A DNA stretch of 64,000 nt from Quillaja saponaria (lineage: Eukaryota > Streptophyta > Magnoliopsida > Fabales > Quillajaceae): NCBI GenBank assembly GCA_029379385.1, contig CM055611.1, positions 13,834,062 to 13,898,061 of the forward strand. The letters run 5' to 3'. Positions 38,299 through 51,260 of this stretch are shown one piece after another (the first letter of the stretch is position 1; every line of letters begins with the position of its first letter). The notes under the pieces are model-generated. The model was given only the letters and a program-made list of their open reading frames with translations, was not told where the DNA came from and did not search any database. A program made the translations under genes and the position numbers.

Positions 38299-41200
38299 AG
38301 GACGATTTTCAGGGAAAGTTATTCACGCCAATAACAATAGTCATGGCCTCGCCAGAAAAGAACGTAAGAAGCATGGATACGGAAGCAAGAATGTTATGCA
38401 ACTGATGACAATAGCCATGACGTCTGCATTTGGACATCTATAATTTTTATGCTTTTTTTTTTCTTTCTTTCTTTATATTTGAAACAAATAAATGATATAA
38501 AATTTAAATAAAATTTATTTAAAATCTACATTTTCTTGGAGTACAATTTTTTCTTTTTTTTGGATTGAGAATTATAATTTTCATAATAAATAGATTAGGT
38601 TTTATTTTGTGAAATTCACTTGAAATATATTATTATTTTGTCTACCTTAAATGATATTTTTATACTTAATATTTTAAATAATTTTCATTTAGATAAATCA
38701 ATAAAGAGTAACCACCCTTCATCTCAAATGTTTATCAAACTAACGACAAATTTTTTTCTTTCAACTTATTTTTTGTTTATTGAACAAAAATTAATCCCTA
38801 AGTTTTTATATTTTTAATTGATCAATGTTAGTTTTAATTTAAAAATTGAGGGTAGTATGAGAAAAATACTTAAACTAAAATGAATTCTTTATTTATTCCA
38901 AATGAGAAAATTTGACTGAATTCCATAAATATAATTTTTATTTTAAATAAGAAAATTCATTTAAAATGAATGAATTTTATTTTTTATGTCATTTCCAACA
39001 CGTCGTAATGAAGTTAAACGAAACAAAACAATACAAAAATTTTAAAATATGAAAGAAAATTAACAAGAAAATATTTTAGGGAAAATAAATCTAATTACAT
39101 ATTTTATTTGTTATTATATTAGGGCATTAGACTAGGTTGAAGTTTTTGATGTAATATGAATATAATATAAGGAATCGTTTTAAATATGGCAATTAAATAT
39201 ACAATATTATTTAAAAATTTTGATTTATTAAATCTTATATTACCTTGTAGATAGAAATTCTATAGTATATAGTTGTGTATTTATGAAACTTTCAATTTTT
39301 TCAATCTTAATTTCAACTTCACTCCTTTTTTGTTGATTCACCAAAATTACAACAATGACATAAACATTCCATCTCTATCCACATGGACAAATCTAACCAA
39401 AAATCTACATGAAATTGAGAAAGGTTGCCAAGAGATTGCCTAGAAGAATTTTTGATATTTTATAGAACCGTACCAAACTTTTTCTCTGTTTTAACCTAGC
39501 CTATTAAATCTAATATTTATAGTTAGCATGTTAGTCAGGAATGTGAGCTCCCTTCCTTGATTTCATGGGTTTAAATCTCTTTTGAAAGTCCATGAGAAAT
39601 AAAATCCTCTTAAATTTCATACTCGCTGTGTTGATTGATGTTCTGCTTTTGACAATATCCAAAAAGTGATTAGCCAATGTGCGTATAAACTAGCCAGATA
39701 CACTTACCGCTAAACTAAAAACAATGAAAAAATAAAGGCTAGTTACCTCCCTAATGTATTAGACAATCCTAACAAATTAGGAATTGTGCTAATATTAGCA
39801 CTTAATCATATTTAAACCTAATACCAGCCAACAAACTATATTAATGAAATGACTATCCCATAACTCTCTTTAATTGAATATCAGTTAGATTTAAATTATC
39901 AATGACAATAGACATGTAATTTTTATATATTTATTATTAGCAAAACCCAGTCCAATTAAATCTCAAATTGATGTTGTGGCATTATTTAGTGAATTTGTAT
40001 TCTTTTGGAGTCAAACACTTTAAATCGTTGGCTTTAGGACATATCACTAGAAAGAAAATTTGTAGTCTGTTAGACTCAAGCAATTAAAGAACACCTAAAT
40101 TATTTAGTGAATTTAGTTATTACAAAAAACTTATTTTCTGTAAGAAAAGCCAAGGTATCAAGTTTATCAATAATAAATCTTTTTCAAGTCTAAGTTTATA
40201 GACAGACATGTATCAAACATGTGCTAAGTTTATATACAGATAGGATACATTTTTTTAGTAGGATTTCATGAAGTCCATGTGCCAGGATTGTTTACAGAAT
40301 ACCCTATGTATATCAAAATTTTTATTTTCAGAGGTTCAATTTCAATTTTTCTTTTAATTTCCAAACAGTACAAATAATTAATATAATCTTTCATATTTTT
40401 TTTTTATTTGCTCCACAATGGTTAATAATTTAAAAGTTACGAAATTATTTTTGCCTGGTGGAAGCAGTGCATTGGAGTATAATCTACATTCTGCAAGAGT
40501 CTACATCTTTAACAAGATTGAAATAGCATAAACAAATAATGGAGTAATGGATCTTCTTGTGTGGAGTTGCTGACTCTTTTCACATTTTGTTACTTACAAC
40601 TTACTCGCCTTACTTGCTTTAGGAAGGTAACTCTCGTACGAATACATCAATAGTTGATTGTTGAATTTAAGTGATGTCTGTTGTATTTAAATTATATCTT
40701 TTGTATTTAATATGATTTATATATATAATTAGATTTATCCTCAACAAGGAACGAGTCTCTTTGAGACTTGAACTTAGGAGCGCCTTTTAAAGACTGTCTT
40801 ATTTAAATCAATCTGTTGTTAGTATTCAGAGGTTTCAAATAAAGTTAAATGACATATACCTATGCTTTATGTTTGTGTCGTGTCAACTATTCTGATTTAA
40901 AGGGACTAAAATGCACTCTTGACAATTCCAATTAAAGTCTCAAATATCAATCGATAAAATATAATTGAATTACAAAGACAAGATCTCATATTCTAATCTA
41001 ACTAGAGAACAAGCCACAACGAATAATTATCTAACAAGACTCGAGCACCAATAAAATTTACTATTGTAGATATTTTTAATTTAATAGTCAGGTCTTTGAG
41101 TAAAAATAAATTTTTAACTGATCTTACTTCAAATAAAACATTCCCGTCAAAACTAAAAATTTATAAAATTTTTATTTTTCATGGCCTCACAAAAACTTAG

Positions 41201-41694
41201 AACCTAAAGAGTCAAAGTCTGACCATTTGGAAGTCCATCATTGTCTCTAATTTTTCACTAACCTCCAAATCCAAAGTTAGATTACTCTATTTGAAACGAT
41301 AATAGGAAACTCCAATTTTGGTTTCTATACAGATTTTGGAGAATTGCGGTATTCAGCTCCGATCAAGTGGAATTCTAGTTGAATGCAAATAAAAAACCAT
41401 CATAAATACTAATCAAACCACTAGAAACCATTTATGAATTCAGCAAACTCCATGGGCCCTTTCCCCAAACCAACCTCCTCAATGTCAACATATGGATAAG
41501 ATAGTAAGAAAAATATGGCCGAAGGAAATATGCGCAAATTATTCAGTATATTTCACCTGGCAGAGGCTATTGCCATGCACTAAACATCCCACCAAAAAGC
41601 AAAAGTTTCAGTATCCCCCGTCTGTAGAGTCTGTAGAGTCTGCTGAAGACATTAATATGAGTTTCTCGTGAATAGTCAGCTGGCAATAGATACA
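38299..41694. other. PRISE C upstream and NSE3 3' flank
   Basis: 38,299-39,630 repeats the PRISE B upstream region. 39,632-39,870 is sequence unique to this unit. 39,871-41,400 is AT-rich without genes (a box B-like GTTCAAGTCTC on the minus strand near 40,765 suggests another SINE relic). 41,440-41,694 is the NSE3 3' untranslated and flanking region, matched at 10,570-10,790. Confidence 0.5.
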
Positions 41695-44600
41695 CTATTC
41701 TGCATCTAAGGATATGATGTCTTTCTTCACAATCTGCCAATAGAACATTCTTTCAGAAATAAGATACTAGTTCAATTATTTACGACAGCAGATCTCTACG
41801 GGGAAAAAGGAGGGAGGGGTGAAGAGGGGAAAGGACTATCAGTTACAATAAAGATCACTGTTTATTTTTGGCTTACGCAAATTGTTTAATACATTCATGA
41901 CTTTCTATTTGACAAGTAAATCAACATTTGATTTTATCATTTACTCTTTTCCAGTTATAGTCACCATCATGATAGCATATGATCTAATGTTGCTGAAACA
42001 TCAGGAAATCCTTAGGCTTTCAACTCTACTCTGCTGTAATATCTGATCAGCCCTTGTATTTAAAAGTAAACTCCACCACTAATATACCAATTGCAAGCAT
42101 GCAACAATACTATGTCAGCTAACATGCAATTAACTGAACCTTGTTTCTTCCCAATGGATGGCCATCAAATTTCAATGGGGTATATAGCCTCAGTACCAAC
42201 TAACATTCATTTTTTTTATCATAGAATGGGGGCTTACCCAAAAAAATAGTAAAGAATATTTACCTATCAAAATTGAATTTAGTAACTAAAGAAAAAAACA
42301 ACGAATAACCAATCTGTCAACCAATACCTGTGAAATGTACTCTTTAATCCTCCTATTAAAATCTTCATCTAAAGCCCTCTCAGCAAGCTCATAATACAAA
42401 GTATTGCCTTCAGGGCCATTAACTTTGACCTTCTGTAAATACCTACAATGAAAAAAATACCAAAGTAATTACCTACCACTGTTGTAGGCAAGGAACAGAA
42501 TATCATGTAGAAATGGGATATAGATATGTAGTGGCAACAATAGGGAAGCAATGAATTTTGTTGGAAACAACTGGGACATATGGAACCTATTTATAAAGAT
42601 TGATTAATTGAATTATGCTGTATAGATATATTTTAACATAAGATTATTCAAGTGGAACTGTTGGTAGAAACTGAAAGCAGTTCCTAATAAAATACTATTT
42701 GCTAATTTGTCGTTCCAATTTACACCACCTAATAAAATGCATTTAAGTGAAGTTTTACTAAATCAAAGCTCTAAGTTACCAACAACAAATGCTCTATTAA
42801 TCCATATATATACTTACTTTTTATGACCTGTTATCCTAACATGAAGATCATAATTTCAGTGTGCATATATCATGCAAAAAACAAACTCACTCATACAGAT
42901 AAAAGATCTCATCTTTAGAAAATAAGCTATAATGATTCGAGCATATACAGTGATAAGAAACTAAAGCTACCCCATTTCCAACAAAGTTGTCAATACCTCC
43001 TCAGCCTGTGTTCCATTCTCTTTTTTCTTATTGAGAAAAGATGCTCAGGTATGTGATGATTCCAGTATACCATTTACGGTTTGGCATTAAAAACTAATTA
43101 CATCATTTAAGATATATCTATATAGATAATGACATAAGAATGGCATTGTTTAGAAAAAAAATAAAATAAAATGCACTTATGCAGAATAATAAAAAAGAAG
43201 AAATGAATATCTCATAGTTATAACCAGGTATACAAATAATTTGGTCAATTAAATCCAAACAAATAAATAAATTTGGTTGTACAATTTAAAATGATTATTC
43301 CATCTTCTTAGAAGTAAATGAAGTTCTCATACTATAGAGAAACATAAACAATTTTTTTTTTTTTTTTGAAACATAAACAATTCAATATTAGTTTTCGTCA
43401 ATACTTATATATGAACTTTTTTAAAGTACAAGATCTGTACCAAAACAGAAAATATCAGCAAGTACAGTAAGTATGTATTGATACAGGCTGGACCAGGCTA
43501 GTACTATTTTCTTAAATACTTGGGATGTTCCAGCCAGCAGAAACCAGTGCTGATTGGTATTGACAACCTTGGTCTCCAGCTATAGTCAGATATAGTAAAA
43601 TCTCAACACTCCTAAGGGGTATCATCCCCCTATAGCATAAAACTAACACAACCAGGTTGCAACACATAATCTTATTGGCTTTATGTGAGAAGACACTATT
43701 TTTATCTCTGGTTTCAAGTCTAGTAATTTTCATAGCCAAAAGCACCAGAAAAGTACAATCCAAAACGAAAGTTCATGTCCGTGCAACCTAGCAATTCTCA
43801 CCTTTGCTGGATGAGAGCTTCCAGAGCCTGCTTGATATTCCCAAGGATTGGATGGCTTTCTTCACTTTTGGACAAACCCATCTGATTCATATGGTTCCAA
43901 AGACTTTCTGCAGTTCTTCCACAAGAAGTGGGGCTCCATCAAATTATGGAAGCAGAAGAGTTACATAAATAATTTTTACCTCACAATATTTAGTGAGATC
44001 ATTCCCTCATTAAAAGTACATTACAATTTACAACAATTCTAGTAGAACGAATTTTAGCTTCACCGTGGTATAATGTAAAGTATATGCATAAACATCATAC
44101 ATTTTAGGTTATGGACTGAAAATGGCAACCTTACCTTCTTCAATTTTTCCACCAGCAAGATGAACGATGCTAACTATGACGAAAGTAAAACCAGTCAGAG
44201 GTGCAGTATTTGAATCCACAACATACTTCTTGTATACATGATCAGGAAGTTGACTTATGAGGATATAGGATTTTGGATCTGCCACACCTGGAATATAGTG
44301 CTTGAAATATGTTAGAAGTTAGAGTGAAAATGTACAGAGCGAAAAATGGAGCATAACTAGAAAAGTCTTGGAGATGCAAACATGTTGAACAAGCAAAAAG
44401 ATATAAATTGCAACTTTTTCTGCTCTGTTTCCAGAGTACAAGAAGAACATCTTAAGAGATTATTTTTTTGGTATTGAAGAAGCCACCTTCTCCTATAACT
44501 AATATTATTATCTAAAAAGCTTTCTACCAATGTAGCACTAGGGGTCTGTTAGAGTGTAAATATATGCAGCTTAATTAGTGAGTCAAATTTCTTTATTTAT

Positions 44601-47600
44601 AGTTTCTTTCCTTATTTCTAGTTTCCTTATTTCTGTGTAATTTCTATTGCGTATTTGGTTGATATTTAGTATAGGTTCACTATGTTAGGTTAAACACTTT
44701 AGCCTATAAATAGATGCTCTCTCTTGTATATTAAAAATCATCTGAATATACATTCTTCTTATATTCAACATGGTTTCAGAGCTTCGGGAGAAAAAATCCT
44801 AATTTTTTATTTTCCGCTGAAAAAAAAAAAAACCTAATTTTTATTTTCCACTGTGTTTCTTTCCAGCGTGTCTCTCTATTGCTGCGTTTCATTCCAGCAG
44901 TACGATTATTGTTCATCGGGAATACTGTTCATCGCTATGTCTACCTCTAAAAAATCTGAAATCGGTATGTCAAAACCTAGTACTTTTACCTCTATGTTTT
45001 CTGGATCCCCTGTTATTACTACAGCTAAGATTGTTCAATCAACCAATTCACTTGAAGTTTCACCATCTAAAGACAAGCTTATTAATGTCTCATTATCAGC
45101 TACTGAATATGATAAGTTCCTACAGTATTAAGTTACCCAGCAATCTTCTCATGGTAATTCTGTCGCTTGCCTTTCTCAGACCCATTCTGACACTTGGATT
45201 CTTGATTCTGGTGCCTCTGATCACATATCTGGTAATCTCAAACTTTTTTTCTAGTATTAGTAATTCATCATCACTTTCTACTGTCACTATAGCTAATAGC
45301 TCCACAACTATTACTAAAGGTATAGGTCAAGCTATATAATTATCTTCTTTGCCTTTAGAATTTGTGCTTTATGTCCCTGAATGTTCATTCAGTCTGATTT
45401 CTATTAGTCAATTGACTCGTTCTCTCAATTGTTCTGTCACTTTCATTGATGATTCTTTTACTATACAAGACCGACGTACGAGACGAACGATTGGCACAGG
45501 GCGTGAGTCACAGGCCTCTACCATCTTACCACACTATCTACATCTTCAGTGGCTTGCTCTACAGATGTATCACCTATTCTCATTCACAGTTGATTGAGTC
45601 ATCCTAGTCTATCTAAGCTTTAGAAGATGGTTCCTCGTTTGTCATCGTTGTCATCTTTAAATTGTGAATCATGTCAGCTTGGCAAGCACACACGTGCTTT
45701 GTTTCCAAAGCATAGTCGTTTTAGAGCAGAGTCTCCCTTTCATCTTGTTTATACTAATGTTTGGGGTCCTAGTCGTGTTAGTTCATCTTTGAGATTTCAG
45801 TATTTCGTAACCTTTATTGATGACTATTCTCGTTGCACCTGGTTATTTTTAATAAAAAATCATTATGAATTATTTTCTATATTACAACAGTTTTGTGCTG
45901 AAATTAAAACACAATTTGGTGTTTCTATTCGTATTTTGCGTAGTGATAATGCACGTGAATATTTTTCTACATCATTTCAGCACTTTATGACATCTCAAGG
46001 TATGCTGCATCAATCATCTTGTTCTTACACCCCTCAACAAAATAGAGTTGCTAAGCGCAAAAACATACATTTAATTGAAATAGCTCGCACTCTATTACTT
46101 CATGGTCATGTTCCACTTCGATTTTGGGGTGATGCTGTACTTACTGCATGCTACCTTATTAATCGCATGCCATCTTCTACATTTCATAACAAAATTCCAT
46201 ATTCTATCATCTTTCCTACTCATCCCTTATATTCACTTTCGCTTCGTATCTTTGGTTGCATTTGTTTTGTTCATGATCTAACACCTGGACAGGATAAACT
46301 CTCTTCTAAATCATTTAAGTGCATCTTCTCAGGTTATTTATAGGGTATAAATGCTACTGTCTAGATAAGAATCGTTACTTTATCTCCGCTGATGTTACAT
46401 TTTTTGAGGAATTTTCATTCTTTCCCTCAACTATTCCCAAGTCACCTTCTATCTCTGAGGCTCTTCCGGTTCCTTATCTTGGACCAAATGACTATGTACC
46501 ATCTGCGCCACTACTTGATCTTCCAGCAGACACTGTTGATGTACCTGATGACTCACCTTCTGTCCCAACACCTTCCCGTGCCTCGGATCCTGCTTCACCA
46601 CCTATTTTACGAAGAGGTACTCGTTCAACTCGTAATCCTTATCCTATTTATACTTTTTTGAGTTATCATCATTTATCTTCACCCTATTATGCATTTGTCT
46701 CCTCTTTGTCTTTTATTTATGTTCCAAAGTCCACCAGTGATGCTCTTGCTCATCCCGGGTGGCGGCAGGCCATGATTGATGAAATGAACGCCTTACATAC
46801 TAATGATAGTTGGGAACTGGTCTCTTTACCTTCTGGAAAATCCACTGTTGGATGTAAATGGGTATACACCGTAAAAGTTATCCTAATGGTTCTGTTGATC
46901 GCTTAAAGGCTAGATTGGTAACAAAAGGCTACACTCAAGTCTATGGTGTGAATTATTCAGAAACTCTCTCCCGTAGCTAAAATTACACCTGTCAGGGTAT
47001 TTATATCTCTAGCTGCTATTTTTGATTGGCCACTCTATCAATTGGATATCAAAAATGCTTTCTTACATGGTGACCTTGATGAAGAAGTCTTTATGGAGCA
47101 ACTACCTAGTTTTGTTGCTCAGGGAGAGTCTGGTATGGTGTGTCGATTGAAAAAGTCTCTATATGGCTTAAAACAATCTCCTAGAGCTTGGTTTGGTAGA
47201 TTCAATGAAGTTGTTCTTAGTTTTGGCCTTCAAAGATGTACTGTTGATCACTGAGTTTTCTATAAATATACACCTAATGGTAGAATTCTTTTAATTGTAT
47301 ATGTGGATAATATTGTGATTAAAGATGATGATAATCATGAGATTCAGCAATTGAAATCATTCCTACAGTCTAAGTTTCAAACTAAAGACTTAGGACAGCT
47401 AAAATACTTCTTAGGCATTGAAGTTGCAAGATCACAATTGGGTATTTGCTTTTCTCAAAGAAAGTATTGTCTGGATGTCTTGAGTGTTATAGGTATGTTG
47501 GATTCCAAACCTGTAGATACTGTTATGGATCCCAAAAACTAAACTTGTACCAGATGAGAGGGAGCTACTGACAAATCCGTCTTGTTGGTAAGCTGAATTA

Positions 47601-49627
47601 TCTCATAGTCACTGGACCAGATATTGCTTTTGCAACTAGTATGGTTAGCCAATTTCTTTCTCAGCCTTGAACATCTCATTAGAATGCTGTCATTCGTATC
47701 CTAAGATACCTTAAAATTGCATCCGGAAAATAGATTATTATATAAGAATCATGGGCACACTCTAGTTCGAGGACATGGCCGTGGTCATATATTAGTTCAT
47801 AAACATAATTCTATTTCAGTTCAAGGTTATAGCGATGCTGATTGGGCAAGCTCTCAATTTGACAGAAGATCTACTATAGGATACTGTATATTTCTGGGTG
47901 GAAATCTTGTTTCATGGAAAAGTAAAAAACGGACTGTTATTGCAAGATCCAGTGCTGAATTTGAATATAGAGTCATGACTCATACCACTGCTGAGTTAGT
48001 TTGGCTGAAAAATTTATTAGACGAACTTGGATTTAAGTACTTACAACCTATGGAGTTAGTATGTGATAATCAAGCTGCATAACATATTGCATCAAATCCA
48101 GTCTTTCATAAACGAACAAAACATATAGAAGTTGACTGTCATTTCGTTAGTGAGAAACTTATGGATAATACAATCAAGACTACATATGCAAAATCAGAAT
48201 ATCAGTTAGCAGACTTATTCACAAAATCTTTGACAAGAAATTGATTGCGATATCTATGCAACAAGCTTGGAACATATAATTTTTATGCTCCAGCTTGAGG
48301 GAGAGTGTTAGAGTGTAAATATAAGCAACTTAATTAGTGAGTCAAATTTCCTTATTTCTAGTTTTCTTATTTCTAGTTTCCTTATTTCTGTGTAATTTCT
48401 ATTGCGTATTTGGTTGATATTTAGTCTAGGTTCACTATGTTAGGTTAAACACTTTAGCCTATAAATAGAGGCTCTCTCTTGTATATTGAAAATTATCTGA
48501 ATATACATTCTTCTTATATTCAACAGGGTCATTATATAGATTTCCAAGAAAACCTTAATGACATAAAAGCTAAATCTAGAGTCCTAATAAAAAAGAAACC
48601 CCAATGACATAAAAATAAATCTAGAGTCCTAATAAAAAGAAAACAAATAACTTCTAATAATACTACTAATTTATCCCTAATTCTAATATTACATAACAAA
48701 AATGAAATTTAAATACAATTAAATAATAAATCATAAATCCTATTATTAGATTCTCCATCACAGGGCCTTATCTATTCACTGCTAAGTAACTTGCCAAGAC
48801 AGGATAGTTGGAAAGCTTATTTCCTTGGATGTATTGAATTGCTATAAAACGGTGGTCCACAAATGATGCCTCAGACATCTTCAACAAAAAAGTTGGAAGG
48901 TAAAGTATCAAGAATGTTGATTGACAAATTAGTTAATTTAGGCAAATTCGGGGCATTCTGTTGTTCAATCATTCAGATATGCAGCAACTAATCATAAAAT
49001 CAGTAAAAACTAAGTGCTAATTAAGAACCTAGCCATGTGTAGTGTTAATAAGAAAGAAAGCATGGCCTGCATTATGGTTCTAGCATTCTCCTTATCAATC
49101 CATGATCAAATTACTAACTAAATGTGTGCCAGTACCGTAAATGTTGCACCATGAATATCCCTTATACTCTTTAGAAATCAAATATGATCTAAATTAAGGT
49201 ATTCTGAAGTAATAACTTAATTTCTCACTTTGTTGGGAAGATCGCCCCTGATTTGTTGATGAGGGACGGGATCTTTGAAGCTCTCTCATTTCATAGCCAA
49301 AAATGCTTGAGAGCTTCTCTATAGCTTCATTTATCACAAGAGCAGGAAGAGCCCGTTGACGGTAGCTTTTAGTAACCAGTTGAGTAAGCTCATCCCTTTT
49401 GATTGGGCACCCAAAGTTTTGATGAGTTTTGAAAAGGACATAACGGATTACTTCGGAGACGAGCTTGTCCTTTTCCTGAACATGTGAATGCATTTTATTT
49501 CAAAAGACTACAGCATACAAAATTATCCAAAACCATATATTACGGAAATTAATTAATAGAAGAGAATAAACATACATACCTCTTTTGAAATATCATACTG
49601 AGATAAATCTTCTGCAGCATTAGCCAT
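41695..49627 (-). CDS. NSE3: NSE3 homologue, MAGE-domain subunit of SMC5/6
   Basis: Six exons: 49,627-49,580 ([16 protein letters not shown]), 49,475-49,229, 44,287-44,135, 43,907-43,802, 42,442-42,328 and 41,733-41,695 ([12 protein letters not shown], stop). All joints are GT-AG and keep frame, giving 235 aa, the length of plant NSE3. The MAGE homology domain is complete: first winged helix in exon 2 ([29 protein letters not shown]), second in exons 3-5 ([67 protein letters not shown]). NSE3 binds NSE1 (RING protein) and NSE4 (kleisin) in the nuclear SMC5/6 complex for DNA repair and chromosome stability. Intron 2 is about 4.9 kb because of an antisense Copia element; no coding lesion seen. 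It is the only intact NSE3 in the window. Confidence 0.92.
44547..44770 (+). repeat. Left LTR of intronic Copia
   Basis: 224 bp, starts TG and ends CA. Differs from the right LTR by roughly nine substitutions and one 4-bp gap by eye, about 4 percent. Confidence 0.92.
44938..48243 (+). pseudogene. Copia gag-pol, broken (intronic element)
   Basis: Very short gag from 44,938 ([10 protein letters not shown]), stop near 45,130. Protease motif [12 protein letters not shown] at about 45,195. Pre-integrase zinc-binding region at about 45,600-45,690. Integrase 45,690-46,343: the first catalytic Asp is Asn (TNVWGP), the second is kept (RSDNAREY) and the Glu is Lys (QNRVAKRKN), so the triad is lost. 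Reverse transcriptase at about 46,740-47,540: [11 protein letters not shown] is fine, but the YVDD box reads YVDN. RNase H at about 47,830-48,080 ([15 protein letters not shown]). Stops and frame changes near 45,339, 46,343, 46,904, 47,254 and 48,082. It cannot move by itself. Confidence 0.88.
48306..48525 (+). repeat. Right LTR of intronic Copia
   Basis: 220 bp, TGTTAGAG to TTCAACA, followed by GGGTC. Confidence 0.92.
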
Positions 49628-50928
49628 TCTGCCAACAAAAAACGTATCAAAAACTTTATTTTACCACCTTACAGATACTAAACACCATTGAAAGTCCCTG
49701 AATAAAAACTACCAACAAGTTTCAGTCAAATTGCCATCAGAATATGATAAATAACATAAATTGTAAAGATGAATTTAAAATGAATATCCTGCCCATTCCC
49801 CCTAAAATCAGTTAAACTTAAAACAGTACTTCAGAAATAATTGAATTTATGATCAAACCCATAACACAAAAGAAGTTTCAAACTTTGCTGAACGGTAAAA
49901 AAACTCTCTTGCCATCCTAACTAGATTATTCTTTATATGATAATCTTTGCCGTGGAGACTGTTCAAAGATAAAGGAGAACCAAAAAAGTGAAAATAAAAA
50001 GGTCTGGGAATATGCAGTATTGAATAATTTATTCAGCATGCTACTAGGAAATTCAGCAAAAGAAGAAGCACCATGTTAGGGAAAAATAACAATTATGCAC
50101 CCACAAGATGAATAATTAAGAAATATTCTCATTAATAATTCAAGTCATATATTGTCATATCTTGGCTATAATCTTTATAATTCTATAATAAGTAATATTG
50201 TTGTTAGAAACTTCTTTATACACAGTTGTAAAGAAGTAATTAACCATATAAACTTAAATCTCTTTGAAAAATTATTTGTTTTATTTTTTTCCATTCTTTT
50301 ATTTAAAATTTCAAACTAACTTAATATTTGCAATATGATAAGAAATCCAAATCATCAAATAGACAAGTACACAAGGTTGTCAAGATTGAGAGATCTTAAG
50401 CAGGAACGTGGAGGGTGGCAAGATCGAATCAGGTAGGATGGAAGATCTTATAAATTTTTATAAAAATAACTTTCAAAATAGATATCTATGAACATAATTT
50501 GTTATAAAACTCCAAATAAATTTTTTTTTTAGGCAAAGTTTTCACCAATTCCATCAATATTACAAAAGAACCACTTGAGAAGAGAGTACAAGTGCAAACA
50601 TGAAAGATTCAATTCAAACAAGTTGATAACATAAATTCACGCATTAATTTCATAAACATCTAATCCAAACATAAGTTCATAAACAAGAAACATCCAATTC
50701 AAAGATTCTCAGTACAAAAAAAATAAAATCCAATTTGCACAATAAGTTCTTAGTTTAAACCAAACCCAAATTTCTACCCAGCAAATTAATAAAATAAAAT
50801 AAAATCATATACTCTTCTTATATCCAATTACCCAAAAAATTCAGAATTCCTCACTACCAAAGTCATTATTATACTCTAACAAACTCCAATTATACAATAA
50901 GTAAATCAGAATTAAAAAAAAAAACGGT
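49628..50928. other. NSE3 upstream region
   Basis: 49,680-50,150 is the parental form of the repeat seen at 13,560-14,700 and 35,790-36,120. 50,160-50,928 is AT-rich. No gene seen; the NSE3 promoter should lie here, but no convincing TATA box was identified. Confidence 0.5.
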
Positions 50929-51260
50929 TGCAGACCAAGAGTGGCGACTCTGCAGACTCGAGAATGCTCTGATCCCGAAGCTTCTCTTGGTCTGCAGATG
51001 CAAGTTCTGAATCCAAAATGCTCCGTTCCGTACGGGAATGATGCTAAATCCTCTCTTCGACAGATGCCCAGGAAGGAAGGACAAACTTCGACGCGGTTCG
51101 ACCCAACCTCTACTTACAGATACCAGCTTGACCGGACGAAGAAGAGAAAGAACAGGTTTGGCCGCAAAGAAGGCTGAGCAGCGAACCAGAAGATGGAGGC
51201 TACGCAGGCGAAGAGAAAGAGGGTGAATTCTGCGATCGTGGGTTCACTTCTGACTACTGG
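50929..51260. other. GC-rich island with 13-bp inverted repeat
   Basis: Base composition is about half GC here against less than one third around it. TGCAGACCAAGAG at 50,929-50,941 is inverted exactly at 50,984-50,996. Open frames of 60-80 codons exist on both strands (e.g. plus 50,941-51,177), but none resembles a known family. It could be the first exon or 5' UTR of an unseen gene, a captured gene fragment or a retroelement 5' end. I cannot decide. Confidence 0.4.

Larger units (their letters stand above)
44547..48525 (+). mobile_element. Copia LTR retrotransposon in NSE3 intron 2
   Basis: 3,979-bp element with matching LTRs starting TGTTAGAG and ending TTCAACA, 5-bp target duplication GGGTC (44,542-44,546 and 48,526-48,530), an initiator-Met-tRNA type primer-binding site directly after the left LTR (TGGTTTCAGAGC) and a polypurine tract before the right LTR (CTTGAGGGAGAG). 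Inserted antisense to NSE3. The paralogous NSE3 pseudogene has no element here, so it came after the duplication. Confidence 0.95.

Noticed and set aside
50929..50996. Possible miRNA hairpin from the 13-bp inverted repeat
   Set aside because: Pairing stops after 13 bp, and the 42-base loop shows no extended duplex as needed for a plant miRNA precursor.
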